In this document: one piece after another, positions 31,792 to 34,663 of the stretch
Position numbering within the stretch: the stretch's first letter is position 1
How the letters are laid out: each line of letters starts with the position of its first letter
Position numbers and translations under genes: made by a program
Notes under the pieces: generated by a model
The model's database searches: none
What the model was told of the DNA's origin: nothing
The model's input: the letters and a program-made list of their open reading frames with translations, nothing else
Origin: Christensenellaceae bacterium
Lineage (GTDB): Bacteria > Bacillota > Clostridia > Christensenellales > Aristaeellaceae
Reading direction: 5' to 3'
Length of the DNA: 34,663 nt
Assembly (NCBI GenBank): GCA_020025205.1
Contig: JAHHSO010000022.1
Coordinates: 1-34,663, forward strand

Positions 31792-32988
31792 ATGCTTCGT
31801 ATCGGATTGATGGGCGGCAGTTTTAACCCCGTGCATGAAGGACATCTGCATCTGGCCCGTGCAGCACTTGAAAGCGGCTGTGTGGACAAGGTGTTTTTTC
31901 TGCCAACGGGAAATCCGCCGCACAAATCAGACGGCCTTGCCAATCAATTTGACAGGCTGCGCATGGTTGAACTGGCCGTTCAGGGCGAGGAAAAGATGGA
32001 AGTTTGCCGGGAGGAAATTGACCGTGACGGCATCATCTACACGGTAGATACGCTCAGGCGGCTTCTGCAAAAACACAGAGGACAGAGGTTTGTATATCTG
32101 ATTGGTGCGGATACCTTGCGGACACTGTACACATGGAGATGTGTGGAGGAGGTTATCACGCTGTGTGACTTTCTTGTTTTGATGCGGCCGGGCGAACAGA
32201 GGGAACAGATGCAGCGGCTCATGCAGGCGTGGCGCACGCGGGGAGCGCACATCACTGCGCTGACAGCGGAGCCGATGGATATTTCCTCTACCCAGATTAG
32301 AAACCGGATTTCTGCGGGGCAGACAATTGACACGCTGGTTCCAAAGGCGGTTGCCGATTATATCCGTGAACGTGCGCTGTATGGCAATGAGGTTGAAATG
32401 AAACGCGAAAAGATAGTGTATAAGCTTAAAAAAGCGCTGGATGCACAGCGTTTTGCGCACACGCTTGGAGTGGAAGAGACTGCGCGTGAAATGGCCAGAT
32501 GCTTTGGTGAAGACGAAGAACGTGCGGCATTAGCCGGGCTTTTGCATGACTGTGCCAAATGTCTGACGCTTGGACAGATGGTAAAGGCTGCCAAGGAAGT
32601 CAAACTGGATCCCGTGATGAAGGAATCCAAGGCGCTCATGCATGCGGTGGCTGGAGCATGCATGGCGAAAAATATTTACGGCGTTGAGGATGAAGCCGTG
32701 CTGTCCTGTATCCGCTGGCATACAACGGGGCGATCCGGCATGACGCGGCTGGAGAAGATCATTTATCTGGCAGACATGATTGAGCCGAACCGCAAGCCTT
32801 TTGATGGGCTTGAAGAACTACGCGCGCTGTGCAGGGAAGACCTTGACAAAGCGATGCACCGCGCACTTTTGATGAGTTTTGAACATGTGCAGCGTCAGGG
32901 AAAGACGCTGCATCCGGATACACTGGCTGCCCTTGAGGATTATGAGCCGGTTTCGGAGATTCAAAACATGACCGCAATAGAAAAATAA
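31792..32988 (+). CDS. nadD: Fused nicotinate-nucleotide adenylyltransferase (NadD) and YqeK HD hydrolase
   Basis: One 398-residue chain carries two enzymes. Residues 1-200 are NadD, which makes deamido-NAD from nicotinate mononucleotide and ATP: GGSFNPVHEGHLHLA (nucleotide-binding GxFxPxHxGH) and the late SSTQIRNRIS (SxxxxR). Residues about 205-398 are a YqeK-type HD hydrolase, a family shown to split diadenosine tetraphosphate: AHTLGVEETA, LAGLLHDCAKCL with the HD pair, MHAVAGA, IRWHTTG and YLADMIEPNRK. In most Firmicutes these are adjacent separate genes. AAAGGA precedes ATG 31792; the frame opens upstream of the promoter. rsfS follows 16 bases later, the usual neighbour. Confidence 0.94.
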   Translation: MLRIGLMGGSFNPVHEGHLHLARAALESGCVDKVFFLPTGNPPHKSDGLANQFDRLRMVELAVQGEEKMEVCREEIDRDGIIYTVDTLRRLLQKHRGQRFVYLIGADTLRTLYTWRCVEEVITLCDFLVLMRPGEQREQMQRLMQAWRTRGAHITALTAEPMDISSTQIRNRISAGQTIDTLVPKAVADYIRERALYGNEVEMKREKIVYKLKKALDAQRFAHTLGVEETAREMARCFGEDEERAALAGLLHDCAKCLTLGQMVKAAKEVKLDPVMKESKALMHAVAGACMAKNIYGVEDEAVLSCIRWHTTGRSGMTRLEKIIYLADMIEPNRKPFDGLEELRALCREDLDKAMHRALLMSFEHVQRQGKTLHPDTLAALEDYEPVSEIQNMTAIEK

Positions 32989-33004
32989 CAGGAGGACAAC
33001 AACC

Positions 33005-33373
33005 ATGGAAGCAAGAGAGATTGCGCTGTTGGCCGCAAAGGTCATGGACGACAAGCGGGGCAAAGACATTATTGCCCTGAAGGTGGACGAACTGACAATT
33101 GTTACCGATTATCTGGTCATTGCGACGGGACGTTCCGTGCCGCAGGTGAAAGCGCTGGCTGACGGCGTGGAAGAAGAGCTGGAAAAGCATGACATCTTTC
33201 CCCGCCACCGTGAAGGCCTGACCGAAGGACGCTGGTGCGTTCTGGACTATGGCGATGTCATGGTTCACATTTTTCATGAGCAGGATCGCGAATATTATCA
33301 GATGGAGCGTCTGTGGGCAGATGGCACCAATGAGCTGGATCTTGGGCTGAACGCTTCTGAAAGTGAGGACTAA
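33005..33373 (+). CDS. rsfS: Ribosome silencing factor RsfS
   Basis: A 122-residue RsfS/YbeB/Iojap protein that binds L14 on the large ribosomal subunit and blocks subunit joining when nutrients are scarce. Clear family motifs are KGKDIIALKVDELTIVTDYLVIATG-like positions 18-40, then RHREGLTEGRWCVLDYGDVMVHIF and EQDREYYQMERLWADG. AGGAGG precedes the ATG. The nadD-yqeK-rsfS order is conserved across Firmicutes. The next gene begins three bases after its stop. Confidence 0.95.
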   Translation: MEAREIALLAAKVMDDKRGKDIIALKVDELTIVTDYLVIATGRSVPQVKALADGVEEELEKHDIFPRHREGLTEGRWCVLDYGDVMVHIFHEQDREYYQMERLWADGTNELDLGLNASESED

Positions 33374-33376
33374 GGG

Positions 33377-33886
33377 ATGCCTAAGCAAAAAGATCTGCTG
33401 ATTATTGGCGGTATCCTGCTTGCGGCTGTTGTTCTGGTCGTGGCTGCCGGAATGCTGCCCAAGACCAATTTGGAAGACAAAAAGGCAGATGTGACGCTTG
33501 CGCCGGATGCGATTGACTATCTGGATGCAACGCCTGTTCCTGAAGCGAAGGAAGAAGAAAAGAAACCCGCTGCTGCCGGCCCGATGCCGCCCGCTGCCAG
33601 TTCCGAGGTGCGCGGTCATGTCATCATCACCGTTGGAGGCCGCCAGTATGGTGACCCGATCCCCATGGACAGGGATAAGATCATCACCATCAGGCAGGAA
33701 AATGACCATGTGAACAAGGTGCATATCACACCTGAAAAGGTCTTTATGGAGTCGGCCAGCTGCGACAATCAGGATTGCGTGCAGCAGGGAGAAATTCATG
33801 TGGATACTTACAAAGACCGTATTCTGGGAACGCATATCATCTGCCTGCCCAACAACGTGACCATTGAAATGGTGCCGGCAGAGTAA
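33377..33886 (+). CDS. NusG domain II (NusG_II) membrane-anchored protein
   Basis: A 169-residue protein with an N-terminal membrane anchor (IIGGILLAAVVLVVAAGML, about 9-27), a Lys/Pro/Ala-rich linker and a C-terminal NusG_II domain from about 72: VIITVGGRQYGDPIPM, VHITPEKVFMESASCDNQDC and HIICLPNNVTIEMV. The paired cysteines in SCDNQDC are a family feature and may form a disulfide or bind a cofactor outside the cell. Despite the name it is not a transcription factor. It lies directly between rsfS and the Gx transporter, a frequent pairing with that family. AGGACTAAGGG precedes the ATG. Confidence 0.9.
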   Translation: MPKQKDLLIIGGILLAAVVLVVAAGMLPKTNLEDKKADVTLAPDAIDYLDATPVPEAKEEEKKPAAAGPMPPAASSEVRGHVIITVGGRQYGDPIPMDRDKIITIRQENDHVNKVHITPEKVFMESASCDNQDCVQQGEIHVDTYKDRILGTHIICLPNNVTIEMVPAE

Positions 33887-33904
33887 ACCCAAGGAGGGAC
33901 AATC

Positions 33905-34411
33905 ATGCGCAACAAAAGCGCGCAGCGCGTGGCTATTTCTGGCCTTCTGACCAGCCTGATGCTGGTGCTCGGCCTGATTGAACGTCAGTTTCCGCTGACG
34001 GCTGCAATACCGGGCGTAAAGTTGGGTTTGGCTAATTCTGTGCTGCTGTACAGCTTGTATATGCTGGGCATCAAGCAGTCCATCGTGCTGATGCTGCTCA
34101 AGGCGCTGATGAGCTGGCTGATTTATAGCAACATGAATGCTATGCTGTATTCGCTGATGGGCGGAACCCTGTCACTTGCGGCGATGGTGCTGCTTTTCAA
34201 AATCAAGGGTGTGAGCGTCATCGGCGTGAGCGCAATCGGTGCAGTCTTCTTTAATATCGGACAGATTTTAATGTCGGTATTGATGCTGCGTACGCCGCAG
34301 CTGCTTTTCACATATCTTCCGATTTTGATGGTTTCCGGCGTTGTCACGGGCATTCTGACTGGTGTTGTGGCACAGATGGTCATGAAGCATCTGAAAGCGT
34401 CCAACAAATAG
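33905..34411 (+). CDS. Gx transporter family protein (heptaprenyl diphosphate synthase component I-like)
   Basis: A 168-residue membrane protein with five or six membrane-spanning helices, belonging to the Hpre_diP_synt_I/Gx family. The family hallmark PGVKLGLANSVLLYSL is near residues 36-51, after SGLLTSLMLVLGLIER. Members resemble substrate-binding subunits of ECF transporters more than prenyl synthases, and occur with NusG_II and ApbE proteins. The real substrate is unproven. AAGGAGG precedes the ATG 18 bases after the NusG_II gene. It ends the operon before a strong terminator. Confidence 0.9.
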   Translation: MRNKSAQRVAISGLLTSLMLVLGLIERQFPLTAAIPGVKLGLANSVLLYSLYMLGIKQSIVLMLLKALMSWLIYSNMNAMLYSLMGGTLSLAAMVLLFKIKGVSVIGVSAIGAVFFNIGQILMSVLMLRTPQLLFTYLPILMVSGVVTGILTGVVAQMVMKHLKASNK

Positions 34412-34476
34412 AAAGAATGATGTGCCCAATGCGGACATTCGAATTACATTTAAAAGTTTAAATGCTGGATTGCAAG

Positions 34477-34507
34477 AGGTGATTTCACGTTGTGAAATCA
34501 CCTTTTT
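34477..34507 (+). terminator. Strong terminator closing the nadD-rsfS operon
   Basis: AGGTGATTTCAC and GTGAAATCACCT form a perfect 12-base stem with a 3-base loop, then TTTT. Confidence 0.93.
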
Positions 34508-34520
34508 ATCTAATAGGAAA

Positions 34521-34549
34521 TTGCGCAAATTGAAGAAAAGGTATATACT
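34521..34549 (+). promoter_or_regulatory. Promoter for the L13 operon
   Basis: TTGCGC (34521-34526), a 17-base spacer and TATACT (34544-34549), placing the transcript start near 34556, just before the L13 leader. Confidence 0.75.
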
Positions 34550-34570
34550 ATAACAGTCCGAAAGAACTGC

Positions 34571-34616
34571 ATAACAAAAGAGCGGGCATAAAAGGAGCCT
34601 GCGACGACGTTGTTAT
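34571..34616 (+). promoter_or_regulatory. Ribosomal protein L13 leader
   Basis: The outer stem ATAACAA (34571-34577) pairs perfectly with TTGTTAT (34610-34616). Inside, GCGGGC (34582-34587) pairs with GCCTGC (34597-34602) around ATAAAAGGA. This arrangement matches the L13 leader of low-GC Gram-positives, thought to bind L13 for feedback on rplM-rpsI. It lies 15 bases before the start codon. Confidence 0.82.
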
Positions 34617-34631
34617 GAAGTAGAGGGTTGG

Positions 34632-34663
34632 ATGAAGACTACATTGAACGAGAATGGAAGAAA
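34632..34663 (+). CDS. rplM: Ribosomal protein L13, first codons (cut by the window edge)
   Basis: Only the first ten codons and part of the eleventh are present (MKTTLNENGR). GAGGG precedes the ATG. The identification rests chiefly on the L13 leader immediately upstream and on MKT, a common beginning for L13; ten residues alone would not support it. rpsI (S9) would be expected next, outside the window. Confidence 0.65.
   Translation, partial: MKTTLNENGR

Noticed and set aside
1..34663. CRISPR arrays, insertion sequences, prophage, tRNA or rRNA genes
   Set aside because: No regularly spaced repeats, transposase motifs, terminal inverted repeats, phage proteins or cloverleaf/rRNA signatures were found on reading both strands.

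Overview
The window reads as a chromosomal segment of an endospore-forming or spore-related Gram-positive bacterium of the class Clostridia, with roughly balanced base composition. The evidence is the gene set (class B sortase, GerMN and GerW spore-type proteins, a SpoIID/LytB protein with SH3b repeats, RqcH, YqeY, a NadD-YqeK fusion, RsfS, NusG-domain-II and Gx-transporter proteins), AGGAGG ribosome binding sites, sigma-A-type promoters and many U-tailed terminators. A species cannot be named from sequence alone. There are no tRNA or rRNA genes, no CRISPR array, no transposase and no phage genes; this is mostly ordinary core genome with a few unusual accessory proteins.

Layout. 1-1492: an unassigned edge and an unknown multi-pass membrane protein. 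1737-4224: a class B sortase and an uncharacterised radical SAM enzyme, each with its own promoter. 4515-7546: rqcH (ribosome rescue, minus strand) divergent from a double-GerMN protein. 7604-10395: rdgB overlapping a YfcE-type phosphodiesterase, then a second YfcE-type enzyme and exodeoxyribonuclease III on the minus strand. 10411-13050: the DUF2953/GerW spore pair and aspartate kinase. 13131-18062: a YgiQ radical SAM protein (minus), a TIM-barrel sugar-phosphate isomerase/epimerase-like protein, glucose-6-phosphate isomerase and YqeY. 18150-19892: an XRE regulator divergent from a small double zinc-ribbon protein, and a very cysteine-rich protein whose upstream region resembles a sigma-K promoter. 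20029-25241: an apparent operon of a polysaccharide flippase, a CbbX/SpoVK-type AAA ATPase, an ABC-F ATPase and a lipoprotein. 25245-25537: a 6S RNA gene. 25611-31600: ApbE (minus), the SpoIID-SH3b protein, a TrmN6-type methyltransferase and a membrane protein with an Mrr-like domain (minus). 31747-34507: operon nadD-yqeK fusion, rsfS, NusG domain II protein, Gx transporter. 34521-34663: promoter, ribosomal protein L13 leader and the first codons of rplM.

The clearest non-coding discoveries are the 6S RNA (long closing stem recognisable by eye) and the L13 autoregulatory leader at the right edge. The most unusual protein is the 29-cysteine, 180-residue product at 19350-19892. ApbE, NusG-II and Gx-transporter genes together hint at flavin-linked membrane redox chemistry, but no flavinylation target is seen. 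Many starts were revised inward because a good ribosome binding site, and in several cases a promoter, lies inside the longest open frame.
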